Positions 46,175 to 56,043 of a stretch of DNA of 64,000 bases are shown here, piece after piece. This DNA comes from Epiperipatus broadwayi (taxonomy: Eukaryota > Onychophora > Udeonychophora > Euonychophora > Peripatidae): positions 5,484,853 to 5,548,852 of the forward strand of contig JAQFVV010000021.1 in NCBI GenBank assembly GCA_028023455.1, read 5' to 3'. Position 1 is the first letter of the stretch, and the number at the start of each line of letters is the position of its first letter. Both the position numbers and the translations under genes were made by a program. A model generated the notes under the pieces. The model saw nothing but the letters and a program-made list of their open reading frames with translations, was not told the origin of the DNA and did no database searches.

Positions 46175-46520
46175 TACAAAGAGAGATAGATAGAGAGATA
46201 GAGATAAACTGCTGAGTATGTTCAGAAGCAGAAAGATAGATGAATAGAGTGATAAAATAGAGCTGCAGGCAATCAACCATTGAAGTTAGTGGGAGAGGTA
46301 GAGAGAAAGAGAGTGAAGATAGATGCATAGGTAGATATGTTGATTACTGGATAGGCATACACTTTGTAAATATATGAGTGGATAAATAGATAGATGGATT
46401 CACAGAAGCTAAACTCTCTGAGAGATAGAGGGAAAGGCAGCAGAGATAGATGCATAGTAGATATGTAGATTATTGGTTAGGCATAAACTTTATAAATATA
46501 TGGATGGATAAATAGATAGA
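46175..46520 (+). repeat. GATA-rich simple repeat tract
   Basis: Interspersed GATA/GATG tetranucleotides (GAGATAGATAGAGAGATAGAG and similar), with a diverged duplication: TAGATATGTTGATTA near 46332 and TAGATATGTAGATTA near 46457, each followed by AAACTTT/ACTTTG-TAAATATATG. The next element inserted beside it. Confidence 0.7.
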
Positions 46521-46986
46521 TGGATACTCAGAGGTGAAACTCTCCATACAGTAGTGCCACTCAGTGCAAACCAGAGTAATCAATGGATGCAAAGGCTTTT
46601 GCATAAAATCTCTATCTAGTGCTTAGACATCCAAAATCCCAAGACTAGTTTCTAGCTTGTGGCTTTCATCAGTGAGGAACTCTTGGATGTGAGAGTACTG
46701 CACCTAGATCTTAGGATCTAATGCAACTCTCCAGCAGCCACCTTTTATCTTATTAGCTAAGTATAAAGCTTTGAGTCCAAAATAAAAACACAATAATGTT
46801 TTCAATTCAAGCTTATTAGCTTGTACAGTCGTATAGATCTGAACTCAGTTTAGCATCTATACTTTTTGGTGTCTTTGGTTCTTTAATAATCATAGTCACC
46901 GTTATCCTATTGAGCAGGATTGGTATTAAACCACTAAACATCAGTGTAAGCATAAAGAATAGTGATCATGTGATGTTTAAAGGATT
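46521..46986 (-). mobile_element. Family-A hammerhead element, single full unit
   Basis: The insert is 466 bp, the same as the unit measured between ribozymes at 26.6-27.1 kb. Flanks AATAGATAGA (46511-46520 and 46987-46996) match but lie in GATA repeat, so the boundary is approximate. It contains one minus-strand ribozyme and the family body, including the block AGTCACCGTTATCCTATTGAGCAGGATTGG, which only the longer copies keep. Confidence 0.75.
46637..46678 (-). ncRNA. Hammerhead ribozyme A10
   Basis: Minus strand: TCCTCA, CTGATGA, AAGC-CACAA-GCTA, GAA, ACTAGT, C, TTGGGA. Stem II has G-C to A-U at one pair on both strands compared with A6, a compensatory change. Stem I has one mismatch. Confidence 0.82.
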
Positions 46987-47304
46987 AATAGATAGATAGA
47001 TGTTGTTTTTTAATTACAATTAGATTAAAAGTATTATAAATATTTATTGTAACAGTAGTTGCTTATTTTATAGCATAATATTTTGCACCACTTTAATATT
47101 TTAGTTATCTAATCAGAAGTATACCAAAAATCAAGAATTTCACGGCAACCGGCACTTTATATACACACGCATAAATAGTTACACACATGTACCTATATAA
47201 GATTTACACTTAAAAATTGATAAAACTATTAGGTATACATTTTAAAACTGTTATTTGACATATTTTTAAAGCAAGACAATGTTATGGAGAGGGGGAGGGG
47301 AGAG

Positions 47305-48208
47305 TTAATAGCAAATATATTGAAATAGTAATTTAGTTTCTTTCTCTTTAGTTCTCTTGTCAATCATAAGATCTAAATATCTTCCGAGATGCAATATCTC
47401 AGCTGGTGTCAACGCACTGCTTCCGTACTTTGCCATTTTGTTAACATCAAGCTGTAAAACTTTAATCTGTTTGCTAAAAAAAGGGAGAGAGAGAGAATGA
47501 AAAAGAAAGAGAAATTCATTTATGAAGTCTGAAATTCTTTTTACTTTAGAGGTTAGGCATTTTTATTGATTCTATAGTATTTAATGTCAAGTTTTGATGT
47601 CAAGTCTAGTTTGAAATGTCTCCTCATTCTAGACTATTGAAAGAATCTAAAAAATAAAATAAAAATGAAGTTAATTGTCTCAATTTGTAATTATTGATCG
47701 ATTTTTTTTTAATTAATGAAATTAACATTACATGTTTATATGCTTTGTACAGTTTACCAATACATGTGCGAAATGGGAAAATACATTTTTAATCAGATGT
47801 CAACTCCGTTTAATAATAACCTCTAGCATATGTTTTTGGTTTATTTATTTTCTTACACCTTGCTGTTTGAGCACAGTTTGGGAGGAAGAAGTAAAACTTG
47901 TAATACGTTATAAGAGCAATGCAATATTGATTAGCTATCATTGGGAAAAGATGACTGAGGATAAAATATTAATGGAGAACTCCAATTAAGATGATGAAAT
48001 CTTACAGGTGTAAAAGTTTGCTGCAGAAATTAAAAATATAACATGCAAAATGACAAATAGATTAATAAAACGACGTGTGGTATATAAGTAAACTTGATTC
48101 TGTTTCGTAGATTAGTTACTATAGTTATCATAAAACTCATCTCTAATATTTTATTTCTTACCTTTTAATCTTTTGCTGTTTTTTCTCTTCTGAAGTTAGA
48201 TTGGCCAT
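47305..48208 (-). CDS. Unrecognised small two-exon protein
   Basis: Coding exon 1 is 48208-48162: ATG, then 15 codons plus two bases (MANLTSEEKKQQKIK), ending at a consensus donor AAAAG|GTAAGA. Coding exon 2 is 47473-47305, after a strong acceptor (a CT-rich tract, CCCTTTTTTTAG). The split codon joins in phase, giving 71 residues with no internal stop and ending ...LLFQYICY at TAA 47305. Middle residues run KVLQLDVNKMAKYGSSAL, then TPAEILHLGRYLDLMIDKRT, with good amphipathic helical character. The composition is protein-like, unlike the surrounding AT noise. I do not recognise the family: a small helical adaptor or complex subunit is a guess. The intron is 688 bp. The upstream sequence gives no clear promoter. 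Confidence 0.55.
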
Positions 48209-48211
48209 ATT

Positions 48212-48835
48212 CTAATATAAGAGAGTAGTAGATTGAAAAAAAAAAACATTTCCATAGGGATTAAAGCTTTGGGCCATCAAAATACAGAACCAGAATATTG
48301 TCACATATTAAATATATTTATCAGAAATGCAACTGCATCCATTGGATTATATGATGACATTAAGAAGATGGGTAGTATTGATAAAGGTTCCATATTTCTA
48401 TTTTTGACATCCATTTTATAAGAAATATTTTGAAGATTAAAATGTTAAGATAAAAAAAAAACTCAAAACAGATTTTATGTAAGTCATCTAGATTTTGCAG
48501 GTGGGGTGTAACTCTTTTTGCAAACAATGTTTCAGAGCTTCAGGAAATATTGCAAAAGTTATCAAATGAAAGTAAGAAAATAGGACAAAAGAATAACTGC
48601 TAGAAAGACTCTAGCAATTAATGTTCAGTGAATTTGATTGATAATCACAACTTAAAAGACGTTATATAGATACCTGGTACATTTTATTAATAGAGTTGAA
48701 AACACTTTGAAAGAAATTAATTATAGATTTGAAATTAGATGCTAGAAATAATTTGTTATTAAAAGGAAATATGTCTAAGAGTTTGAACAGAACGGTTTTT
48801 AATACATAGGTTTTACTAATTTTAAATATGAATTT
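48212..48835. other. Upstream flank of the small gene; nothing else seen
   Basis: AT-rich, with frames at 48233-48421 (+) and 48662-48886 (-) that show no motif. The promoter of the small gene would lie at the left edge. Confidence 0.3.
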
Positions 48836-48839
48836 GAGA

Positions 48840-49195
48840 CTGGGGCATATAACATATAACCAGAATAGAAATTTCAGATCACTCAATGAAGTAAGAGGAA
48901 ATACATGTTGGAACTAACAAGAGCAAACTGAAATAAAGGTATTATTGCTATAATTGTAATGGAGATGGGCTGGGCATATTTCTAGAAGAGATAATAACAG
49001 GAGAACAGCTGGGATCTTAAATTGGATCCCAAGAAATTGTAAAAGATCTGTAGAACAATCGCTTGTAAGATGGAGGGATGAAATAAGGTGGTTTGTTGGA
49101 GTAATGTGGTGAAGAGAGACTTGGATCAGAGAATCTGGATTAAACTTGGAGATATATTCATTCTGCAGTGGATTGATAATATTTAAAAATAATAA
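48840..49195 (+). mobile_element. RTE-like LINE 3' tail
   Basis: GGCTGGGCATATTTCTAGAAG, ATTGGATCCCAAGAAATTG and CATTCTGCAGTGGATTGATAAT match the 24.15-kb tail in order. Translation gives WAGHISRRDNN and LNWIPRNCKRS in one frame. Truncated and decayed. The minus-strand frame at 48914-49228 is its shadow. Confidence 0.7.
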
Positions 49196-49199
49196 TGGA

Positions 49200-50295
49200 C
49201 AATGATATCTTTGCAATAATGTTTTCATAATTTATCATTGTGACCAGGCAAGTTCATCAATGTCTATATTATAATTCTAAACATAGAAATAAATTATCTT
49301 AAGACAAACAAGCAATAACCAATGATAATTTAATATTGATCAAAATATATTCAAATATAGGCTCCTGAACCTGTATATATTTATTATGAATAAAAGGACA
49401 ATTGTAATTGAAAGGATAATAATAGACCGTTTATATTATAATTTTTAATTATTATATGTTAAAAGTTTTAATCATTAAACTATTGTGTGGATCTATACTG
49501 ACATAACTAGTGCACATTTTGAGTCAAAAGTTATATTACGTAATTTTGCTCTACATTATTGATTTATTTAGTTTATTTCTCATGAGCTAATGACTAGTTA
49601 GTATAGGTTTGGCAAACCAAGGTATTATAATCAGGTATAATTATTTTCTTCATTTATTATAACTTTTTCCTTATATTTTCACTTCTCTTATAGTTTCCAA
49701 TTCCTTCCTCTACCAATGTATTTTTTTAACTTTTATTATTTTATTTTAATTTTGTCTTGCTTTCTTTTATTTGCTTATTTTATTTTGATGAATTGTAAGT
49801 AATATTTAGTAAGGCTATAAACACCATTGTTTAATTTCCAAAATAGTTTATTATAATTCATATAACATCCTTTGAAAATCTTCATTAATATTTTCCAGTT
49901 ATATTTAAATTTAAAGACATTATTGTTTATTTTAAAAATTACTAATCAAAATTATATAAATGAAATGGGAGGGGGGGGCATATTTATATACAAATTTCAA
50001 ATTTATTATCAGGTTTGACGTTATTAAATGAGATCAAGCACTCCACTTTAAATTACTGATTTCACTTTCAAAACACTCAAATGTTTAGATACTAATGTAA
50101 TTGTACTTTTTATTCATAAACACCAAATTATTACTTAGGGTCAATATAGGCATGACAATAATATTAACATTAACAAGAGATTTGGGCATTCCATCTTCAG
50201 ATTTTCAATGAAGGTGAAGTAGATTGAAGCCTGTCCATTAAAGTACAAAGATTTGCTATCTTATTATAAAACCGAGCACTAATTATATATGTGTG
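49200..50295. other. No gene seen
   Basis: AT-rich; a G9 tract lies near 49970. Confidence 0.35.
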
Positions 50296-50299
50296 TGTG

Positions 50300-50465
50300 G
50301 GAGATGATGCTCTAGACCAACTGATAAGTGCTGAGTCAATATGAAATACATATAATGGAGATCATTTATCATTTTCATATGTGTATGGTCATGTGTATTG
50401 GTTGTATGAGATAGAGTAGATGGCTGAAGAGAATTTGAAAGTCTATGTTAAATTCCCTATATTAC
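50300..50465 (+). mobile_element. Family-3 SINE-like repeat
   Basis: TATGGTCATGTGTATTGGTTG, AGAGTAGATGGCTGAAGAG and TTTGAAAGTCTATGTTAAATTCCC follow the same order as the right half of the repeat at 15243-15424. The B-box is decayed. Confidence 0.45.
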
Positions 50466-50469
50466 ATCT

Positions 50470-51075
50470 AGACTTCAAGTATATAAAATATACTTAGTAT
50501 TTATAATTTTACTCTTTAAACATGAAATTATTGAATTTCTCAAATATACAATTTAATTTAATTTAAGGATTAAACGTATCTTATAATCGCATTTTTTATC
50601 TATGAACATATTTTTATTCATTTTTCCTTTGCTAGTGTATCCTTTTAAACTAAATCAGTTTCATGTAAATGGTCTTGGGTCTGTACATCATCCAATGTTC
50701 AAATATTATTGATATTATATATTTAAAACAAATGTATATTAATTGAAAAGACAAGCTTCATTTTTGTAACATTAAAATATATATTAATACAATTGGATTA
50801 TTATTTGTTGAACATCAAACAATTGATTTAAATATGAAATTAATAAACTTAAATGTATATTATATTTTAAAGATTAAAAATATAAATGCAATTTTTATTT
50901 AACTATGTATTATATTTCTCTAATGGTTGATTTTTATGATTCTAAAAATGATTGCAAAATAGTAATTTAAAAATATATTTATCTAAAAAGGACATTTGGC
51001 AAGAAGGAAGTGAAAAAATACAATGCCTTCATATATAAAAATTGTGATTACATGCCATAATATTGAAATAATATT
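50470..51075. other. No gene seen
   Basis: AT-rich; nothing recognised. Confidence 0.35.
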
Positions 51076-51084
51076 TTTTTTTTA

Positions 51085-51220
51085 AAAGATAGAGGAAATT
51101 GAGAACTCTCTGATGAAGACGGGTGGACAGTTGAAATTGTCAGGCAAATAAAGAAGTTTTATTTAAAAAATTTTTTGCATTAAAGTGTATATGAGAGGAG
51201 TTATTATAAGCAATATATAT
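51085..51220 (+). mobile_element. Small C-type hammerhead-like element
   Basis: From about CTCTGATGAAGAC to GTATATGAGAGGAGTTATTATAA, this matches the reverse complement of 61728-61838, where the same sequence interrupts the Penelope-like gene. It is thus a mobile sequence with a hammerhead-like motif at 51105-51147: CTGATGA at 51110, GAA at 51133, ATTGT, C at 51141. Stem II is poor here. Confidence 0.6.
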
Positions 51221-52090
51221 GAACATTGAAACCTCTGAAAGCTTTATTTTCAAGTTATTTCATAACTTAAACCCTTGCTTACTTTTATATTATTTTAGTT
51301 TTAAATTTGTATTACTGGTGTGACTTGACTCACAATCATCATAATATATATATATATAAAGAAAGTTAATTTATTTAAAAATGATAGATATAATATAAAA
51401 ACATTATGTGTTGCTTTTATGAGTTTAATGAGCAAAGAAGCAAATATATACATAATTCATTCAGATATTAAGAACATGGAATTTATAAACTTTTATACGA
51501 TTAGAATATGTTTGTCTATGTTATCTGATATAAAAGCAGCATCACTTACTGACCATATTTTATATTTCTTATTTTTTTTATAAAGCAAGTAATATCTTTT
51601 TTGATACTCACGTGATGATGTATATAAAAAAAAAACTACCAAAAACAAATATTTACGATTGCTTCATTATAATACTTTATTACCAGGGAATTTAAAAAAA
51701 TATTATTAAAGTTTATAAAAATAGAATTGTTATTTCTACATGGCCAGAATAAAATTATACTGTGCATTTATTGATTATGCATAACATAAACAGCACATTT
51801 AATATTTGTTTTACACTTTAATAGTTTTAAATAAAATAAACATAATTTGCTTTATATATATATATATAGCTAATTTGACTAGTGATGTTTAAGATTTTGG
51901 AACAATTGATGATAAAATTTTTCTGAAACTAATTTGGTGAATCTTGTATTGCAATTAGTTTACAATTCATTTTTTATAATCAGATTTCTGATGGGCAATT
52001 TGGTTCTCTAATTATTCATCACCATTATAATAATAATAACTACTATTACTACTACTATTATTGCTATTAATACTACTATTACAACTACTA
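51221..52090. other. No gene seen
   Basis: AT-rich, TA repeats near 51345 and 51860, and a short (ACT/TTA)n stretch at 52025-52090. Confidence 0.35.
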
Positions 52091-52257
52091 TTACTCTACT
52101 AAACATCACATGATTATCATTCTATATGCTTACACAAGCTGTTTGCACAGAAGCCAAACTCTCCATACAGTAGCACTACTCAGTGGAAGTCAGAGTAATC
52201 AATGGATGCAAGAAGGTTTGTGCATAAAATCCCTATCTAGTGCCTACTCATCCAATA

Positions 52258-52299
52258 TCCCCAAACTAGTTTCTAGCTTGTGGCTTTTATCAGTGAGGA
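52258..52299 (-). ncRNA. Decayed hammerhead A11
   Basis: Minus strand: TCCTCA, CTGATAA (invariant G8 changed), AAGC-CACAA-GCTA, GAA, ACTAGT, T at the cleavage position, TGGGGA. The helices remain but activity is unlikely. Confidence 0.65.
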
Positions 52300-52619
52300 G
52301 TCTTGGATATGAGAGCATTGCATCTAGATCTTATTAGGATCTAATGCAACCCTCCAGCAGCCACTTTTTACTATATGAGCTAATTAATCCTGCCCAATAG
52401 GATTATGGTGACTGTGGTTATTAAATAACCAAAGAACCCCAAAAGTATGAATGCTGAACTGAGTTCAGATCTATACAAGCTAATGAGCTTGAATTGAAAA
52501 TATTATTGTGTTTTCATTTTGGACTTAAAGCTTTATAGTTAGCTAATATGGTAAAAGGTGGCTGCCGGAGGGTTGCATTAGATCCTAAGATCTAGGTGCA
52601 GTGTTCTCAGATTCAAGGC

Positions 52620-52661
52620 TCTTCACTGATGAAGTTCACAAGCTAGAAACTAGTCTGGGGA
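52620..52661 (+). ncRNA. Hammerhead A12, stem II weakened
   Basis: TCTTCA, CTGATGA, AGTT-CACAA-GCTA, GAA, ACTAGT, C, TGGGGA. The core and stem I are fine (two G-U pairs), but stem II has lost most pairing. Confidence 0.7.
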
Positions 52662-52775
52662 TATTGGATGAGTAGGCACTAGATAGGGATTTTATGCACA
52701 AACATTCTTGCATTCATGGATTAATCTGGCTTGCACTGAATGGTGCTACTGTATGGAGAGTTTAGCTTCTGTGTA

Positions 52776-52900
52776 AACTACTACTACCACTACCACAAAA
52801 AATACCACTACAACTACCACTACAACTACTACCACCACTACCGCTGCTGCTGCTACTGCTACTGCTACTACTACTGCTGCTACTGCTGCTGCTGCTGCTG

Positions 52901-52968
<68 letters not shown>
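52776..52968 (+). repeat. ACT/GCT trinucleotide microsatellite
   Basis: About 190 bp of ACT, ACC and GCT triplets with a long pure CTA run at the 3' side. The 103-residue frame across it is a run of Y, C and T residues and not a gene. Confidence 0.95.
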
Positions 52969-52999
52969 TTTGTAATTTTATAATATATTTGTTAATAAT

Positions 53000-53290
53000 T
53001 TTTAACAAAATGTTAATAAAGGCTTTAAAGTATTACATATATTTTATTTAATTTATGGGTTGGCATTTAAATTTTTAAAAAGCAATAACAAATGACCACA
53101 TTAAAAAAAAACAGAATTTTAGAGCTTTGGAATAACTTTATCTTCCAAATAATCTTAAATGAAATACATGACAAGAATATATTCATCATTTGGCATCCTA
53201 TATTCATCATTTGGCATCCTAAAAAATCTCATATGGATAAATACATTTGTGATTACAAAAAAAATAATAATAATAGAAAGTCATATAACA
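53000..53290. other. No gene seen
   Basis: AT-rich; a local duplication ATATTCATCATTTGGCATCCT occurs at 53177 and 53198. Confidence 0.4.
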
Positions 53291-54005
53291 TTATAAAGCT
53301 AGCCAAAAAAATTTTTTTTACTAAAATTCTCTCATGACCATGGTTTCACCCATTAACAAATATACCTTTGCAAGTGAAATTCAACAAAAATAATTGAAAA
53401 TCACCAAAAATATATGAATTCTATTTAAAAATAAATAACTAAGCTTCCAAAAATACAAAATTAAATCTTGTCTAATGCTACAATAGTAATGATAAATAAA
53501 ATAGAAAATCATATAATATTAATCAGAAAACAAAATTTTCTATTTTGGATAATTTGGCTATTTAAATTTTTAAATAGGGTTTATATGATTTTTGTGATTT
53601 TCAATTAATTTTGTTGAAAACCATAGTCATGAGAAAATTTTATTAAATTTTTTTTAATGTGTCAAAGCATCAGCTCGGAAGCGAACCCACTAACCCAGGA
53701 CAACAGCTTGTAAGGCGACTGTGCTGACCACTCGGCCACCATAAAATTTTGTTTTTTGGTGAATTTGTATATGATTTACTATTTTATTTATCATTAATAA
53801 TGAATTCATTCATCATTTGGCATCCTGAAAAACCTCATATGGAGAATACATTTATGACTACAAAAATGAAATAGAAAATCATATAACATTACAAAACTAG
53901 TCAGAAAATAAAATTTTCTATTTTGGGTGTTTGGCTATTTATATTTTTAAATAGGGTTTATATGATTTTGATGATTTTCAATTAATTTTGTTGAATATCT
54001 CTTGT
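53290..54005. repeat. Nested foldback and direct repeat block
   Basis: ACTAAAATTCTCTCATGACCATG near 53320 returns inverted near 53605-53645 (ACCATAGTCATGAGAAAATTTT). The right-hand arm (AAATTTTCTATTTTGG...ATTTTCAATTAATTTTGTTGAA, 53530-53620) recurs directly at 53910-53995, and CATCATTTGGCATCCT recurs at 53809. A family-1 SINE has inserted between the repeats. Confidence 0.65.
53656..53741 (-). mobile_element. tRNA-derived SINE (family 1), reversed
   Basis: On the minus strand: A-box TGGCCGAGTGG, the B-box region GGGTTCGCTTCC, tail GATGCTTTGACACA, then an A-rich end. An AAAATTTT repeat flanks it on both sides (about 8 bp). It interrupts the foldback at 53290-54005, so it is the younger insertion. 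Confidence 0.8.
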
Positions 54006-54385
54006 AAAAGGTCTATTTGTTACTTTGTTTTTTTTAAAGCTAGTTTTATAATGTTGTATGAATTTCTACTTTATTTATCACTACTAGTATAGCATTAGGT
54101 AGTATTTTGTTTAAATAAGCATTGTTTTAAAAATAGAAAATAAATGATTAAAAGTTCTAAACAAAATGCTAAATAATTTTGTCACATTATTTCATGATTA
54201 GAAAATTTGTATCATGCATGTTACATCACTCATGTTTTCATTTGAAAATTCTCAAAATCATTAGAAACAATTTTCACATTCTAATTTAATTCTATAGATG
54301 GGGATAATGAAGCACTGATTATAAATATCCTTTATAAAAAGAGCATTTTTCTTTTCTCTACTCAAATACCAGTGATTGTAAGTTT
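54006..54385. other. No gene seen
   Basis: AT-rich; nothing recognised. Confidence 0.35.
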
Positions 54386-54389
54386 GAGT

Positions 54390-54615
54390 TATGAAGCTGA
54401 CAATAAATGATTCTAGTAGAGATGCTGTGAGTGTCAAGTGATATTATGTTGGTAATATAATATCGATATTTACTTACAATTAGTACTCAAATTAAAACAC
54501 TTGATTTATAAAGCTGACAATAAATGATGCTAGAGTAGAGATGCTGTAAGTGTCAAGTGATGTTATGTTGGTAAAATAATATCAATAATTACTTACAATC
54601 ATCACTCAAATTATA
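54390..54615. repeat. Diverged tandem duplication, period 117 bp
   Basis: AAGCTGACAATAAATGAT, TAGAGATGCTGT and GTGTCAAGTGAT recur at 54395 and 54512. Each unit also has inverted ends (ATTGTAAGT / ACTTACAAT). Confidence 0.75.
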
Positions 54616-54619
54616 ATGC

Positions 54620-55070
54620 TTCCAAATAGTGCAGTGATTATTTAAAATGAGCAATCAATTTTAATTAGTGATATTCTTGAGAATTAATTTAAAAGTTTCT
54701 CACACTATATTTAATCATAATGAGGAAATAAGTTTTGATTACTGACTATTGAAAATAAGCAATTTATATGACACAATGAAAAATTGAAGACAGTTTTAGA
54801 ATATAGTATTTTAATAGTCAGCGGCAGAGATAAGGCCTTTTGAACTTATTAAGGAAAATGAAAAAGAAGAATTTTCGAATTTACTCCTTGCTAATTGTTG
54901 GGTGGAGAATGATTGGGCACTTTTTATCATTGTTTATCCCTTATGATAACAATAGATGACTACTCACCAACCAATAATAGAAGCCAGGGGAGTTGTCTAT
55001 TTTCAAGGTTTACTTGCCTTGGTTTTGAACATACATTGCAAGTTTTGGATGAATATTTGCACTGTGAGTT
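54620..55070. other. No gene seen
   Basis: AT-rich. The frame at 54913-55146 runs into the next repeat and has no family match. Confidence 0.3.
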
Positions 55071-55083
55071 AAATAAGCAAATA

Positions 55084-55346
55084 TTTTATCTAGCGCCATG
55101 CTTGCAATTATATTTCATTCCAATATCAGCCTTTCAAGCTAATTGAGCACGTGTCTTTTGAGAATGTTAAATAAATGAATACTCTCTTCTTCAATCCAAG
55201 ATATAGTATTTATGCAGGAATAAAAAGAATCCCTTTTTATTCCTGCATAAATACTATATCTTGGATTGAAGAGGAGAGTATTCATTTATTTAACATTCTC
55301 AAAAGGCACATGCTCAATTAGCTTGAAAGGCTAATATTGGAATGAA
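55084..55346. mobile_element. Near-perfect palindromic element with 13-bp TSD
   Basis: A 263-bp insert flanked by ACTGTGAGTTAAA (55071-55083 and 55347-55359). Arms of about 110 bp (TTTCATTCCAATATCAGCC... and ...GGCTAATATTGGAATGAAA) surround a tiny centre in AAAAAGAATCCCTTTTT. It has no ORF and no hammerhead core was recognised, but its format equals that of the hammerhead foldbacks. Confidence 0.82.
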
Positions 55347-55359
55347 ACTGTGAGTTAAA

Positions 55360-55530
55360 GTAACTTTAATCATTAATTTTAATAATGTGGTCGTCTAAAT
55401 AGGATTTTTTTTAAAAAAAAATATTAAAGAAAAAACTTTTGTTTAAATTGAATTAAACAAAAAGTTTACATGGTTTTAGTATATATATAAATTGTTTTAG
55501 AGTGTTTTATATTTATGAATGTTTTGTGCA
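55360..55530. other. No gene seen
   Basis: AT-rich; nothing recognised. Confidence 0.3.
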
Positions 55531-55534
55531 CATT

Positions 55535-55577
55535 ATACTTTTGAGGAAGACTGTTAAACAGTCAAAACTGTAAGCTA
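55535..55577 (+). ncRNA. Hammerhead-like motif C5, decayed
   Basis: TTGAGGA, one base, GACTG-TTAAA-CAGTC (fully paired stem II), AAA in place of GAA, ACTGT, A. Two invariant positions are lost. It shares the GACTG...CAGT(C/T) helix with C1 and C4. Confidence 0.45.
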
Positions 55578-55579
55578 TT

Positions 55580-55900
55580 TTGCAAGTATGATAAATAATG
55601 TGTGCACTGTTATAAAGAGCATAAAATAAATATTTTCAACATTAATATTAGTAATATTCACTATTGAATTAATAAATTGTTTACAAACAATTTTAAAAAA
55701 CGAAATATTAATAAATTTATTATTTAATATTAAAATTATTATTAAATATTCTCTATCAGTTAATAATATAAATTCTTACCTTATTTAACTTTAGAACCTG
55801 GTTTAAGTCGTAAATTATAATATCTTTTTGAAATTCATTTAATCTAAATATATAAAAAAAATCAAAATCAATAACATTACTATTTCTATTCTTACTACTA
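55580..55900. other. No gene seen
   Basis: AT-rich; nothing recognised. Confidence 0.3.
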
Positions 55901-55904
55901 CTAG

Positions 55905-55974
55905 TAGTAATAATAATAACAACAACAATAATAATAATAATAATAATAACAATAACAACAACAACAACAACAAC

Positions 55975-56018
<44 letters not shown>

Positions 56019-56043
56019 TGATGATGATGATGATGATGATGAC
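55905..56043 (+). repeat. AAT/AAC microsatellite ending in ATG repeats
   Basis: (TAA/CAA)n of about 110 bp followed by about nine ATG/GAT triplets. The ATG end could be the old terminal repeat of an RTE-like element, but no coding tail is seen next to it. Confidence 0.9.

Larger units (their letters stand above)
52095..52770. mobile_element. Family-A hammerhead element, head-to-head inverted dimer
   Basis: Left end AAACATCACATGATTATC, right end ...ACTGTATGGAGAGTTTAGC. The minus-strand ribozyme A11 and plus-strand ribozyme A12 lie in arms around the unit centre with CCTGCCCAATAGGAT and CTGAACTGAGTTCAG. It inserted into, or next to, an ACT trinucleotide repeat (TACTACTA on both sides), so the duplication cannot be delimited. 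Confidence 0.8.

Noticed and set aside
52740-53051. 103-residue frame rich in Y, C and T
   Set aside because: Produced by the ACT/GCT microsatellite.
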